NCBI GenBank assembly: GCA_964563925.1
Contig: CAZLZD010000008.1
Location: 1-64,000 of the forward strand
Direction of reading: 5' to 3'
DNA from: JAUILA01 sp964563925
GTDB lineage: Bacteria > Bacteroidota > Bacteroidia > Cytophagales > Cyclobacteriaceae
DNA: 64,000 bases
In this document: positions 1 to 9,529 of the stretch, piece after piece
Layout of the letters: each line of letters opens with the position of its first letter
Numbering within the stretch: the stretch's first letter is position 1
Notes under the pieces: model-generated
What the model was told of the DNA's origin: nothing
The model's input: only the letters and a program-made list of their open reading frames with translations
Databases searched by the model: none
Translations under genes and position numbers: made by a program

Positions 1-141
1 TTGCTGATCTTCTCGAGTGACCGTGAATTTACCCTATGGCCGGAACCCGGTACGGAACTCACTGTAGACCTGGGCCGGACGGTACTCAGCTTACCGGTGG
101 TTGGTGGTGAGGGTTCCCTGGATATGGCGTTAGGAAACTGA
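1..141 (+). CDS. C-terminal end of an unidentified protein (5' truncated)
   Basis: An open frame runs from the first base of the window to a TGA at 139-141, giving 46 residues that end ...LDMALGN. The piece is rich in Gly, Leu and Thr, with alternating hydrophobic residues as in a beta-sandwich tail. That would suit the end of a secreted enzyme, but it is too short to assign a family. It converges on the EEP-family gene, 11 bp away. Seen: open frame and stop only; no function is claimed. Confidence 0.5.
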   Translation: MLIFSSDREFTLWPEPGTELTVDLGRTVLSLPVVGGEGSLDMALGN

Positions 142-152
142 AACGGAGAAAT

Positions 153-1238
153 TTAATCGTCCGATCTTTCTACCGCCTTTTTAACCTTTTCCGATCCCTC
201 CTCCTGGTCTTCAGCATCGGCCGGAGGAGGCTTCTCATTTTCGTGCCTGCCCTCAATGGGCGTCAGGCACAAATCGATAAATACCGGAAAATGATCTGAC
301 CCCGTCTCAGGTGTCAGCTCCAATTTTTTAAGCAAGAAGTCTTCGCTGTGAAATACATGATCCAGCGGATAACGCAGCAACCAATTATTGGCATCAAATG
401 TATTGTATAATCCTCTTCCTTTCCGCGGATCAAGTAATCCGCTGATTCGCTGAAACAAACGGGTCGTATGCGACCATGCCACATCATTCAGATCTCCAAT
501 TACAATCACAGGTAAGGAGCTCTCACTGGCCTCCCGGCCAACTACAACCAGTTCGGCATCACGCTGAAGCGAAGAATCACTTTCCGTCATGACTGGTGGA
601 CGAGGATGTACCACATACATTCGCACTTCCCGTCCCTCCTTTTCCAGGTCAAGCCGGAAGGAAGGAATATCGTCTTCGATCAGGTATCTTACCTTTTCGT
701 TTTGAAAAGGAATTCTGGACATCAAAATCATACCGTATGTATTGGCCAGCGGGGCCGCCATGATATGGGGATAATCAGCGCCCAGGGCACTTTGAAGGGT
801 GTCAGTCCATTCCTGATCTGTTTCCAGTGCAATGACTATCTGCGGGTCATAGTTCCGGACCACCCGGATGAATCGCTCATATTCACGATTCTCCTGATAC
901 ACATTGGCTTCTAAAATTGATAACGATATTCCCTGGCAATTGTCCGTCTGTTCCACCTGGGGTTCCGCAAGGGGGGTGTACGGATAAATTATGTAAACCT
1001 GATAGATCACACCTGCCACGCCCAAGATTACAATCACCCGTTTAAAACGGTTCCATCCGGGAATTCCGAACACCACACCGGCAAGCAGAACCAGCGTGAT
1101 GATTGTTATCTGAAGGTGCGGGAAATCTGAAATACGGATCCACCACACCTCAGAAGGGATCCGTTGTGCCACGGTGAGCAGCAACACCAGGATCAGTAAG
1201 GAATATAAGACATACGCCTTTGTTCGGTTTCTCTTCAC
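153..1238 (-). CDS. Membrane-anchored endonuclease/exonuclease/phosphatase (EEP) family protein
   Basis: This 361-residue protein has three hydrophobic segments (about residues 8-25, 42-60 and 67-86) followed by an extracytoplasmic EEP domain. Family landmarks are visible: Asn112 in 'EANVY', Glu139 in 'ALETD', a GDLND motif in the last third and GSDHFPVF near the C terminus, which supply the metal and phosphate ligands in this fold. The tail is charged and disordered (Glu/Asp/Lys-rich). The EEP fold covers DNases, sphingomyelinases and phosphodiesterases, so the substrate is unknown. The N-terminal layout matches the widespread 'EEP family' membrane proteins of Bacteroidota. It is transcribed alone. 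Confidence 0.85.
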   Translation of the reverse strand: MKRNRTKAYVLYSLLILVLLLTVAQRIPSEVWWIRISDFPHLQITIITLVLLAGVVFGIPGWNRFKRVIVILGVAGVIYQVYIIYPYTPLAEPQVEQTDNCQGISLSILEANVYQENREYERFIRVVRNYDPQIVIALETDQEWTDTLQSALGADYPHIMAAPLANTYGMILMSRIPFQNEKVRYLIEDDIPSFRLDLEKEGREVRMYVVHPRPPVMTESDSSLQRDAELVVVGREASESSLPVIVIGDLNDVAWSHTTRLFQRISGLLDPRKGRGLYNTFDANNWLLRYPLDHVFHSEDFLLKKLELTPETGSDHFPVFIDLCLTPIEGRHENEKPPPADAEDQEEGSEKVKKAVERSDD

Positions 1239-1403
1239 AGTCCTAAAGTAAGGGAATTTCAGCTAGTAAATGGAACCGTTCGGCTAACTTCATCATATCG
1301 ACAAAACATTCTCCCGATACCTGGTCAGGCCATCCATTGCAACGAAAAATGATTAAATTGCAACCTGTTAATTCCTGGTTCCTGTTGTTAGACTGGCACG
1401 AAT

Positions 1404-1781
1404 ATGACCATTAACCACCGAATGCCCCGATCACTCAAACCATGCTTTGAGGCAGAACTAAACGAATACCGAAACGCCAGGGAACTTGCCCGCTGGCCTT
1501 TGGCATGGCATCACCTTGAACGGGCACATGTCATTGGTCAGGCGTATCCTTATGAGCACAGTCTTGTCCACTGGAAAATGCTGCGTTTCGGATTTCTGAT
1601 CAAAAGCTGGAAGGAGGTTGCAGGCCAGATTCCCCGGCTTCTGGTGGGCGGGATTAAATCTTTTGTGGGTAAAATCCCGAGAGGGAATACAGGAGGAGCC
1701 AATGTACCCCCTCTCCGGCCGATGCCGGTTAGTGAAGACATTCAACGTATGTTCCGTGAGGCCGGGATAAAAGGATTTTAG
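1404..1781 (+). CDS. DUF3703 family protein
   Basis: The 125-residue soluble protein carries the family pattern: an N-terminal helix pair with 'HLERAHVIGQ', then 'HWKMLRFGF', and a C-terminal 'GNTGGANV' followed by 'RPMPV'. I recognise this as DUF3703, a short family of unknown biochemical role. There is no signal peptide or membrane segment. The ATG at 1404 is the first in frame and gives the usual family length. It sits alone between the EEP gene and a Tat-exported isomerase-like gene, so the context does not suggest a role. Confidence 0.8.
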   Translation: MTINHRMPRSLKPCFEAELNEYRNARELARWPLAWHHLERAHVIGQAYPYEHSLVHWKMLRFGFLIKSWKEVAGQIPRLLVGGIKSFVGKIPRGNTGGANVPPLRPMPVSEDIQRMFREAGIKGF

Positions 1782-1806
1782 CCGGCAGTTACCGGTAAAT
1801 TTTTAG
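1781..1806 (+). terminator. Weak intrinsic terminator after the DUF3703 gene
   Basis: A short GC-rich stem (gccgg/ccggt, loop cagtta, one G-U pair) begins at the last base of the DUF3703 stop codon and is followed by an A/T stretch with five T. The stem is only five pairs, so termination would be inefficient. Confidence 0.35.
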
Positions 1807-1857
1807 TATATTTCCTAAACAGAATATCAGCAAATTACCAACAAACCAACTACTGCC

Positions 1858-2712
1858 ATGAACCGAAGAGATTTCGTTACCCGGACTGCATCCGGATTCA
1901 CAGCTGCCGGATTATTCTCCCTGTTTCCCTTTGACACGCACGCCGTTCCCCGGATTAATATGCCGATTGGGTTTCAATCCTATGTACTGCGGGAAGATAT
2001 TGGCAACGACCTGACCGGAACCCTGAACAGAATGGTTTCCATGGGATACGAACACGTGGAAATGTGCTCTCCGAAAGGTTACATGGGCCCGTTCGCTCCC
2101 CTGGCCAAATACAGTGGAAAGGAATTGAAAAAAATGATCAGTGATACGGGCATGAAGTGTATCAGTTCGCACTTTACCTTTGATGAGTTAAAGAATAACC
2201 TGGATGAACGAATTGAATTCGCCAAGGAACTCGGACTAAAGCACATGGTATTATCCTATGGCCTGCACGCTCCTACCCTTGACGAGGTGAAGGCAAATTG
2301 TGCCACGCTTAACAGTATTGGTGAAAAGGTTAAAAAGGCAGGCATGGTGGCCGGGTTCCATAATCACGATGCAGAATTCAAACAGGAATTTGACGGTCGC
2401 CTTGTTTACGACATTATCCTGGATGAGCTCGACCCGGATCTGGTTAAAATGCAGTTTCAGACCCAGGTGATCACCATGGGCTACAAGGGGGCTGACTACT
2501 TCAAAAAATATCCCGGCCGTTTTATTTCTGCCCACTTGCAGGATTATTCTCCGGCTGATAAATCGCAAGAGATCGCCCTTGGCCAGGGAATATCCGACTG
2601 GAAGGAGTTTTTTGCTGCGGCTAAAAAAGGAGGTGTCGAGCTGGTTTATGTGGAAATGGAGTCCAATCCCGCCACGCTTAAAGCCAGTGCGGAATATCTA
2701 AAGAATCTATAA
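1858..2712 (+). CDS. Tat-exported sugar phosphate isomerase/epimerase (xylose isomerase-like TIM barrel)
   Basis: This 284-residue protein begins MNRRDF with a twin-arginine leader ending near residue 30, followed by a TIM-barrel of the AP-endonuclease-2/xylose isomerase-like type. Visible landmarks are 'GFQSYVLRED' (first strand), 'ISSHF', 'GFHNHDAEF' with the usual metal-binding His/Asp, 'SAHLQDY' and the final 'VYVEME'. Such exported proteins are common in Bacteroidota, where they probably epimerise or isomerise sugars or inositols in the periplasm; the true substrate cannot be read from the sequence. It converges on the HTH/transmembrane gene to the right. Confidence 0.85.
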   Translation: MNRRDFVTRTASGFTAAGLFSLFPFDTHAVPRINMPIGFQSYVLREDIGNDLTGTLNRMVSMGYEHVEMCSPKGYMGPFAPLAKYSGKELKKMISDTGMKCISSHFTFDELKNNLDERIEFAKELGLKHMVLSYGLHAPTLDEVKANCATLNSIGEKVKKAGMVAGFHNHDAEFKQEFDGRLVYDIILDELDPDLVKMQFQTQVITMGYKGADYFKKYPGRFISAHLQDYSPADKSQEIALGQGISDWKEFFAAAKKGGVELVYVEMESNPATLKASAEYLKNL

Positions 2713-2736
2713 TCCTGACAGCATCCAAAGAATGCC

Positions 2737-3855
2737 TCAGTGACAGACATTCTTGATATACTGTTCCTCAAGAACAAACGTCTTGGTGTAATCCAGTGCA
2801 AAGCGACTGGTGGTGAGTTTACATGAAAAGCTCATTTCATCACCTTCCATGACGAGGTTAAAATCGGACTGAGGCACGACGGAATCGCCGCATGATACAG
2901 GTCTTGAAAAATCTTCCAGGCGGTTGGTGGCAATACGATTCAACTCGCCCTGGATATCCCGCTGTATTTCTTTGCTGAGAATCGGGTCCAGTTCTTCAGA
3001 AGGGACAAATTCAAGGTCTCTCCCAATCACCTTACCGGTACGACGGATAATGGCTGAATCAATCCTGAATTCATTCCGGAAAAAGGTATGCACCGTTGCC
3101 ACCTTCACAAACTCGGAAACTTCGTTGAAGTCCATATTAGTGTAAAAGTCCTTCAGGCTGGAGTCGTCATTAAGAAACGTGTCGATAGGCAGCTCCCGCT
3201 GGTCATACCATATTTCATGCTTCTGGTATTCATACCCTTCGAGAAGTTCACCGCTGGCATCTTCCTCACTTATACACCGGGCATACATATTTACTTCCAC
3301 CGCTACATAATGAAATCCGCTCCTTTCGCGGAAAAAAGGAATTTTATAGCCTTCCTTCAATTTCCAGTTGCCCTGGTATTTGTAGCAGGGATAATTACAG
3401 TCTTCCGGCAGGTCATCGAGTTTTATGTAGGGGTTTACAAAGGAGGTTTCAAATGTCCAGCGCAACATATCGTCCCTGGGAACCTCATTGGCCCCCGCAG
3501 CAGGCCCGGCACCCGTCCGGGGGAAATAGAACCATGTAAGCAGCAAGATTATCACCAGCACAGCGGAAACAAAAAACCACCCCCGGGAAACTAACCAGCT
3601 CCCGGCATGGGTTTCCGAACTGACACGGTTTTCAAGTTGTTTCAGGCGAAGTATGCGATCGAGATTCTGAATGACCCGCTTATATTCACCATCGGTGGCC
3701 GATTCATTGATTAGCCTTGAGAACTGCGCATCGCTGTACCCAAGCTCCCTTGATATTTTCGCATTGCTCGCATCTTCAAACCGCCTTTGCTCTTCGTCGT
3801 ACTTCCCGTACAGCTTTACCAGCTTGTCAACAAATTCATTATACAATTGATCCAT
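2737..3855 (-). CDS. Single-pass membrane protein with N-terminal HTH-like domain
   Basis: I do not recognise the family. The 372-residue protein has three parts: a cytoplasmic head (1-85), a transmembrane helix (about 92-111) and an extracytoplasmic domain (about 120-372) with several Cys residues (in 'EDCNYPCYK', 'ARCISEE', 'VSCGDS', 'SFSCKL') that could form disulfides. Residues 31-50 ('SNAKISRELGYSDAQFSRLI') have the spacing of a helix-turn-helix (K-I-S-x-E-L-G-Y-S ... F-S-R-L). The gene is divergent from susC, with 217 bp between the starts. A membrane-tethered sensor-regulator of the susC operon is therefore plausible but is inference. There is no sigma or anti-sigma signature. Confidence 0.55.
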   Translation of the reverse strand: MDQLYNEFVDKLVKLYGKYDEEQRRFEDASNAKISRELGYSDAQFSRLINESATDGEYKRVIQNLDRILRLKQLENRVSSETHAGSWLVSRGWFFVSAVLVIILLLTWFYFPRTGAGPAAGANEVPRDDMLRWTFETSFVNPYIKLDDLPEDCNYPCYKYQGNWKLKEGYKIPFFRERSGFHYVAVEVNMYARCISEEDASGELLEGYEYQKHEIWYDQRELPIDTFLNDDSSLKDFYTNMDFNEVSEFVKVATVHTFFRNEFRIDSAIIRRTGKVIGRDLEFVPSEELDPILSKEIQRDIQGELNRIATNRLEDFSRPVSCGDSVVPQSDFNLVMEGDEMSFSCKLTTSRFALDYTKTFVLEEQYIKNVCH

Positions 3856-4072
3856 CCACAGGTAATAATACAGAAATTTCAGTTAACCACATGTCTCCCT
3901 TCCCCGGCCTTGAAAGGCGTTAAAATTCGTTAAAAATCAATATAATCCATCAAAATAGCAATATCATTAAAGATTAACCTTAATATTCGAAATAATTCAT
4001 TTTACAATAATGATGTGAGCTGATTATTGAAAGATTCTTAAAATATCATGTTGCATACTAAACTTCACCCGC
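3856..4072. promoter_or_regulatory. Divergent AT-rich promoter region between the HTH/TM gene and susC
   Basis: These 217 bp lie between two divergent start codons and are clearly richer in A/T than the flanking genes, as expected for promoters on both strands. I could not point to a convincing Bacteroidota -33/-7 pair (TTTG and TAnnTTTG) or to a clear operator palindrome. Confidence 0.5.
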
Positions 4073-7000
4073 ATGTTTAAAACCATTACCCTACTATTGC
4101 TACTGTCCGGCACCCTGCTTGGCCACACAGCATCAGCCCAGATCCAGGTGAGCGGCAAGATCACAGACGAAACCGGTTCTCCGGTACTCGGTGCCACCAT
4201 CCTGGAAGAAGGCACAACCAATGGCACAGCCTCAGATGCCTCCGGAAATTATCAGATTACCGTTTCCGAAGGAGCCACACTTGTCTACAGTTTTATCGGA
4301 TATGAAACACAGCGCAAAGTGGTCGGAAACCAGAGCCGTATTGATGTGGTCATGAAGGAAGATGTGGAGCAGCTCGAAGATGTGGTCGTCACCGCGCTTG
4401 GATTTGAAGAAGACAATGACGAACTGGGCTATGCCAACAGTACCGTGGATGGCGAAACGCTGGATAAAGCGGCAGAGTCCACCCTGCTGAATTCACTTTC
4501 GGGAAAAACATCCGGTTTACGGGTATCTCGTAACTCAGGAGATCCGGGCGCAGGGGCCTACCTGCAGATCCGGGGACTTTCTACCATTACCAGGGATGCC
4601 CAGCCCCTCATTGTGGTGGATGGGGTACCATTAAGCAATGATGTGCGCGATGCATCGGGGAACAGTGCGGGTCGGATCGCCCAGCAATCGCGAATTAATG
4701 ACATAAACCCAAATGATATTGAAAGTGTTACCGTGCTCAAAGGTGCTTCTGCTGCCGCCCTGTGGGGTACCAGGGCCCTTGGCGGTGTGATCATTATCAC
4801 CACAAAAAGCGGTAGCTACAACCAGAAATTAAAAGTCTCTTTTAAATCCAGCTACTCCATCGATCAGATAAACCGGAAATATCCGCTTCAGAACTCGTTC
4901 GGACAGGGAAATAATGGAGTATACAACCCGCGGGCCAGGGATTCATGGGGAGACAAGATCTCGGACCGGCCGGGCGGAACGGACGAATTCAATACAACCG
5001 GCCAGTTTTTTGTAGACCAGAACGGAAAAGTCTGGTATCCGGTAATAACCAAAAATTCCAGGGAGACATTTGACGACAGCAATTTTGACCGGGTTTTTCA
5101 GAACGGTCATTTCTGGGAGAATAACCTGAGCCTGAGTGCCGGCAACGAACGCAGCACGGCATTCTTCAGCATCAGCGACTTCGACCAGGAAGGGATCATC
5201 CGGAATAACTCGGACTACCGTCGTACCACCCTCCGGTTTAACGGGGAACATCTGCTGAATGATAAATTGCGTATCAACGGAAACTTCGCCTATTCCCGGA
5301 CAAGTTCGAATCGAATCCGAAGAGGCGCAAGTTCTTCCGGACTATATCTTGGCCTTTTGCGGAATGCCCCGGATTTTGATATTTCAGGGTATCGCGGAGA
5401 ATATTATGCAGGTCCGGATGCCTCCCCCGTATTCAATCGCCACCGGTCATACCGGGAGCCCCTTGGGGCCGATGCCACCCCGACCTACAATAACCCGCTC
5501 TGGACCATTAATGAGCAGGAGAACCTGGCGGTGGTTCACCGATTTATTAATACCCTGAAACTCACCTATTCTCCGACCGACTGGATTGACCTGATCGGAC
5601 GCGTTGGGATCGATTATTATGCCGAAGACCGTCAGGAATTTTATACGCCCGGGTCTGCCGCCGGTGAATACCGCAACGGTCTTTTCGGATCAGAACTCGC
5701 CACCAACCTGATATTTAATACAGACCTCATCGCAAAAGCATCCCACACCTTCAGCGACGACTTCTCCGGGTCGCTCCTGGTGGGTGTCAATTACAACGAG
5801 CGCAAACGAACGGTAGATGGCAGTGAGATCAGTAATTTCATTCAATTCACGGATGTGGCCAGCCCAACACGGGATATCGACAATGCACTTCCCGAAAACA
5901 GAACCGTCAGTGCAACATTCGGACAGGAACGCACCATGGGGGTGTATTCATCGATGACACTCGACGCCTATGACATGTTGTTCCTGACAGGGACTATCCG
6001 GGCGGAAACGGCCTCGACCTTTGGGAACACCTCAGACAATACCTTTTTGTTTCCTTCCATTTCTGCCGCCTGGCAATTCCATGACCTGGTGGACCTCCCT
6101 GTCCTGAGCTTTGGTAAACTCCGGGCCTCTTACGGGGAAGTGGGTGTGCAACCAGCCCGGTATAATACCACCAATGTATATGTCTCTCCCTCCTACGGTG
6201 ATGCCTACGGGGGAAATCTTGACCTGGGCCTGTACGGGAATGGCGGATTTGTACCCAGTACGTCGAGAGGAAACCCCAACCTGAAACCGGAACGGAAGAA
6301 AGAGTATGAGTTGGGAACTGATCTGCGTTTCCTGGATGACAGGTTGTCGCTGAGTGCCACCTATTTTGATAACGTGACAGAAGATGTACTGCTTGATTTC
6401 CCGATAGCCAATTCCCGCGGTTATGACAGGATTTACTCCAACGCGGCGGAGATCAGAAATAACGGGGTTGAAATGGACCTCGGCTACAGCATTATCCGCA
6501 GTAACACCATCAACTGGCAGGTCAATGCGATCTACACAAAGGTCACTAACGAAGTAACGGATCTGGCCGGTGTGGAATCCCTGGAGCTTGGCGGACTTGC
6601 TGCCGTTAATGCCCGGGCAGTGGAAGGGGAACCGTTAGGCGTGCTCTGGGGGTCCCGTTCACTCAGGGATGATGACGGAAATGTTGTATTCGATGCCAAT
6701 GGGTTTCCTGTTCAGGATGAACGTGAGGGAGTTATCGGTGACCCTAACCCTGACTGGCAGGGATCACTAAGTACCGTATTCTCCTACAAAAACCTGAGCC
6801 TTTCCCTGTTATTTGAAACCTACCAGGGAGCAGATATCTATGCCGGAACGAAATCAGTCCTGTACAACCTGGGCCGTTGGGACGACTCGGCCATCGAGTC
6901 AATTTCCAACCAGAACCTCCTGGACTTCGATGGAAATGTAATCCCCATGGGTACCACTTTCCGTGGTACGGTATATGACTTCGGCGCAGGACCGGTAGCC

Positions 7001-7315
7001 TTAAATGAGGCCTGGTACGTGGCCGATGGCGGCTTTTTCGGTAATGGTAACGATGAGCTTTATATCGAGGACGGTTCCTGGACGAGATTGCGGGAAATCG
7101 TTTTGTCCTACAGACTTCAGGGACCGGTTACCAATGCCATCGGGATTGAATCGGCAGAAATCTCGGTGACGGGAAGAAACCTATTCCTTTGGACGGAATT
7201 CGAAGGAAATGATCCGGATACCAACCTGAACGGTATCAGTGCAGCCAGGGGAATCGATTATTTTAACAACCCCGGCACAAAATCCTATGTGTTCACTATC
7301 CTGCTTAACCTCTAA
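4073..7315 (+). CDS. SusC/RagA family TonB-linked outer-membrane transporter
   Basis: The 1080-residue protein has a signal peptide ending at ASA/Q (about residue 23) and then a carboxypeptidase-regulatory-like beta-sandwich ('VSGKITDETGSPVLGATI'). Next come a TonB-box-like 'EDVVVTALG' and a plug domain with 'LQIRGLSTI', 'PLIVVDGVPL' and 'SVTVLKGASAAALWGTRA'. The rest is a 22-strand-type barrel ending in an aromatic-rich strand (SYVFTILLNL). These are hallmarks of SusC-like importers, which with a SusD lipoprotein bind and import oligomers using TonB energy. It is the first gene of a six-gene operon (4073-14200). The ligand is unknown; no glycoside hydrolase is next to it, unlike a typical polysaccharide utilisation locus. 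Confidence 0.95.
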   Translation: MFKTITLLLLLSGTLLGHTASAQIQVSGKITDETGSPVLGATILEEGTTNGTASDASGNYQITVSEGATLVYSFIGYETQRKVVGNQSRIDVVMKEDVEQLEDVVVTALGFEEDNDELGYANSTVDGETLDKAAESTLLNSLSGKTSGLRVSRNSGDPGAGAYLQIRGLSTITRDAQPLIVVDGVPLSNDVRDASGNSAGRIAQQSRINDINPNDIESVTVLKGASAAALWGTRALGGVIIITTKSGSYNQKLKVSFKSSYSIDQINRKYPLQNSFGQGNNGVYNPRARDSWGDKISDRPGGTDEFNTTGQFFVDQNGKVWYPVITKNSRETFDDSNFDRVFQNGHFWENNLSLSAGNERSTAFFSISDFDQEGIIRNNSDYRRTTLRFNGEHLLNDKLRINGNFAYSRTSSNRIRRGASSSGLYLGLLRNAPDFDISGYRGEYYAGPDASPVFNRHRSYREPLGADATPTYNNPLWTINEQENLAVVHRFINTLKLTYSPTDWIDLIGRVGIDYYAEDRQEFYTPGSAAGEYRNGLFGSELATNLIFNTDLIAKASHTFSDDFSGSLLVGVNYNERKRTVDGSEISNFIQFTDVASPTRDIDNALPENRTVSATFGQERTMGVYSSMTLDAYDMLFLTGTIRAETASTFGNTSDNTFLFPSISAAWQFHDLVDLPVLSFGKLRASYGEVGVQPARYNTTNVYVSPSYGDAYGGNLDLGLYGNGGFVPSTSRGNPNLKPERKKEYELGTDLRFLDDRLSLSATYFDNVTEDVLLDFPIANSRGYDRIYSNAAEIRNNGVEMDLGYSIIRSNTINWQVNAIYTKVTNEVTDLAGVESLELGGLAAVNARAVEGEPLGVLWGSRSLRDDDGNVVFDANGFPVQDEREGVIGDPNPDWQGSLSTVFSYKNLSLSLLFETYQGADIYAGTKSVLYNLGRWDDSAIESISNQNLLDFDGNVIPMGTTFRGTVYDFGAGPVALNEAWYVADGGFFGNGNDELYIEDGSWTRLREIVLSYRLQGPVTNAIGIESAEISVTGRNLFLWTEFEGNDPDTNLNGISAARGIDYFNNPGTKSYVFTILLNL

Positions 7316-7325
7316 TAAAGTAGCT

Positions 7326-8747
7326 ATGAAAAATATACTATATCTAGTAAGCCTCTCAATACTGATCATTTCCTGTGACGGTATCTTTGAAGACCTGAAC
7401 GTGGACCCTAACAATCCAACTTCGGCCTCGTATGAAAACATCCTGACGGGTGCAGAAGTAGGAAATATAATACTCCAGTCGGGTGAGACTGCCCGCCGGG
7501 CCGGTATTTTCGGTGGATATTATACCGGAATTCAGCGACAGCACCAGGGGTTTAATAATTATTCGCTTACTACTTCAGATTTTGACGCCTTGTGGGATGA
7601 CGCTTTTGTCAACACCATCCGGAATGCAAAAACCGCGAGGTCCGTAGCAAACGAAGCCGGCATCCAAGGCATCACAGCAGGAATCACCAGGGTACTGGAA
7701 GCGCTGGCTTTTGGAACGGAAGCATCCCTGTTTGGCGACATTCCCTTCGAAGAGGCCGCCGACATAGAAATTGAAAATCCTGCTTTTGAACCACAGACCG
7801 AAGTGTACGCAAAGATCCAGGCATTGCTGGATGAGGCGATTATCAACCTGCAGTCTGGGCAAGGACGTCCGGCCAACGGTTCCGATATTTACCTCAACGG
7901 TGATCCCACGGCATGGACCCAGGTGGCTTACACACTCAAAGCCCGCTTTTACATGCATACAAAGGAATATGCAAACGCCCTGGACGCAGCTATGAACGGA
8001 ATCCAATCGGGTAACAACTCATTGCTTGCCCCCCATGGCACCGCCGCCGACAATTCAAACCTGAATTACCAGTTCTTTGCCATCGAGGTTCGTGGCGCCG
8101 ATGTAATTGTTTCCGATTTTATGGCCGGATTGGTGGCTCCGGATGCATCGGTCAGTCCTGACATCAGTCTGTACCGTGGAAACGCCAAGACTGACGAGAC
8201 CGGACGATATGATTTCTATTTTCAGATTAATGATGTGGGAACACAACCGAATACTGTCAACGGTTTTGCCGCACAGGATGCGTCGGCCCCGCTGGTTACG
8301 TATGCAGAAAATTTACTGATACTTGCCGAAGCCGCATACAGGACTTCAGGGTTCAGTGCAGGCCTTGATTACCTCAACCAGTTCAGGGCTTACATGAATT
8401 CAGGGGGGTATTTATTGAATGCCACAGCCGGGGATATCCGGTATGATGCATATGATGCGTCTGACTTCGAAAGCGGTGGAATGGAGAATCCTGACGGAAT
8501 TCCGGCCGAAGACGCCCTGCTTCGCGAAATACTTGAAGAACGGTATGTCACACTCTTTGGTCAGATTGAAGGATTCAATGATGTACGCCGGACCTATACT
8601 GAATCGGTTGTCAGGGTGCCGGTACAACCCAACACCGGGGATGAGCTTCCTCAGCGCTTCATTTATCCCCAATCGGAAATTGACCGGAACAGCAATGTAC
8701 CGGATCCGATTCCCGGCCTGTTTGCGGTGACTCCGGTTAATCAATAG
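7326..8747 (+). CDS. SusD/RagB-like nutrient-binding outer-membrane lipoprotein
   Basis: I chose the ATG at 7326 because it starts a lipoprotein signal (MKNILYLV..., lipobox Cys17 in 'ISCDG') 10 bp after the susC stop. An upstream in-frame start at 7239 would overlap susC and hide the signal. The mature protein (473 residues in all) has the SusD pattern: 'EDLNVDPNNPT' near the N terminus, helical TPR-like repeats with 'EASLFGDIPFEEA', and the C-terminal 'ILEERYVTLFGQIEGFNDVRRT'. SusD-like proteins sit as a lid on their SusC partner and capture substrate. Here the pair is followed by an esterase-like hydrolase and a cytoplasmic-membrane permease. Confidence 0.93.
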   Translation: MKNILYLVSLSILIISCDGIFEDLNVDPNNPTSASYENILTGAEVGNIILQSGETARRAGIFGGYYTGIQRQHQGFNNYSLTTSDFDALWDDAFVNTIRNAKTARSVANEAGIQGITAGITRVLEALAFGTEASLFGDIPFEEAADIEIENPAFEPQTEVYAKIQALLDEAIINLQSGQGRPANGSDIYLNGDPTAWTQVAYTLKARFYMHTKEYANALDAAMNGIQSGNNSLLAPHGTAADNSNLNYQFFAIEVRGADVIVSDFMAGLVAPDASVSPDISLYRGNAKTDETGRYDFYFQINDVGTQPNTVNGFAAQDASAPLVTYAENLLILAEAAYRTSGFSAGLDYLNQFRAYMNSGGYLLNATAGDIRYDAYDASDFESGGMENPDGIPAEDALLREILEERYVTLFGQIEGFNDVRRTYTESVVRVPVQPNTGDELPQRFIYPQSEIDRNSNVPDPIPGLFAVTPVNQ

Positions 8748-8761
8748 TAAACAAGACATTC

Positions 8762-9529
8762 ATGAAGGAACTCTTGAAACGAACACGATGGTTTTTCCTC
8801 CTTATTCTCCTGGTATCACCCTTGATGCTCAGAGGACAGGAAACGACAAGAATATTGTTTGTGGGAAACAGCTATACCTACTTCTGGAACCTGCCGGAAA
8901 CCGTGGAGGCAATGGCCGGATTCGGTGATGACGGCCTGGACGTGGAGAAATCCACTGCCGGAGGAGCCAGTCTGAAGGACCACTGGGATGGTGAGAAAAA
9001 CCTAAAGAGCCGGGAGCGGATCACTAACGGACAATGGGATTATGTCGTACTGCAGAATCACAGTCTCAGCAGTATTGAGCATCCGGATGAATTTGTGGAA
9101 TACGGAAAGAAATTTATTGAACTGGTGAAGCAGAGCGGAGCCACACCCGTGCTCTATGCCACCTGGGCAAGGAAACACAACCCTCTGATGAGGGAACATA
9201 TCACGGAAGCTTACCGCAACCTGGGCAGGGAGACGGGCACACCTGTGGTATTTGCCGGTGAGGCCTGGGAAGAAGTTCGGATATTACGACCGGAACTGGA
9301 CCTTTATTTTCCCGACGGAACCCACCCTTCCCCGGCCGGGTCTTACCTGAATGCCTGTCTTTTTTATTCATTTTTTACGGGCAAGCCGGCCATCGGCCTG
9401 CCGCCACGGGTCACTATGACCCGGGCAAATGGTGAAGAAATATTCCTGAACATGATGGGCAATGAAGATGCTCTATTTCTACAACAACTCTCCGACCAGC
9501 TGAGAGAGGATTTTATGACAGTTAAGTGA
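8762..9529 (+). CDS. Secreted SGNH/GDSL-type hydrolase
   Basis: The 255-residue protein has a signal peptide (about 1-25) and the SGNH layout: Ser37 in 'LFVGNSYTY' (block I), 'STAGGAS' (Gly block), 'DYVVLQNHS' with the block-III Asn, and the Asp185-x2-His188 pair in 'FPDGTHPSPAG'. SGNH enzymes are esterases, sugar O-deacetylases or lipases. The GNS-Y-T beginning resembles the DUF4886-like branch. It lies 14 bp after susD and its stop overlaps the start of the permease gene (TGATG), so it is co-translated with the uptake system. It probably removes ester groups from the imported ligand in the periplasm (inference). Confidence 0.85.
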   Translation: MKELLKRTRWFFLLILLVSPLMLRGQETTRILFVGNSYTYFWNLPETVEAMAGFGDDGLDVEKSTAGGASLKDHWDGEKNLKSRERITNGQWDYVVLQNHSLSSIEHPDEFVEYGKKFIELVKQSGATPVLYATWARKHNPLMREHITEAYRNLGRETGTPVVFAGEAWEEVRILRPELDLYFPDGTHPSPAGSYLNACLFYSFFTGKPAIGLPPRVTMTRANGEEIFLNMMGNEDALFLQQLSDQLREDFMTVK

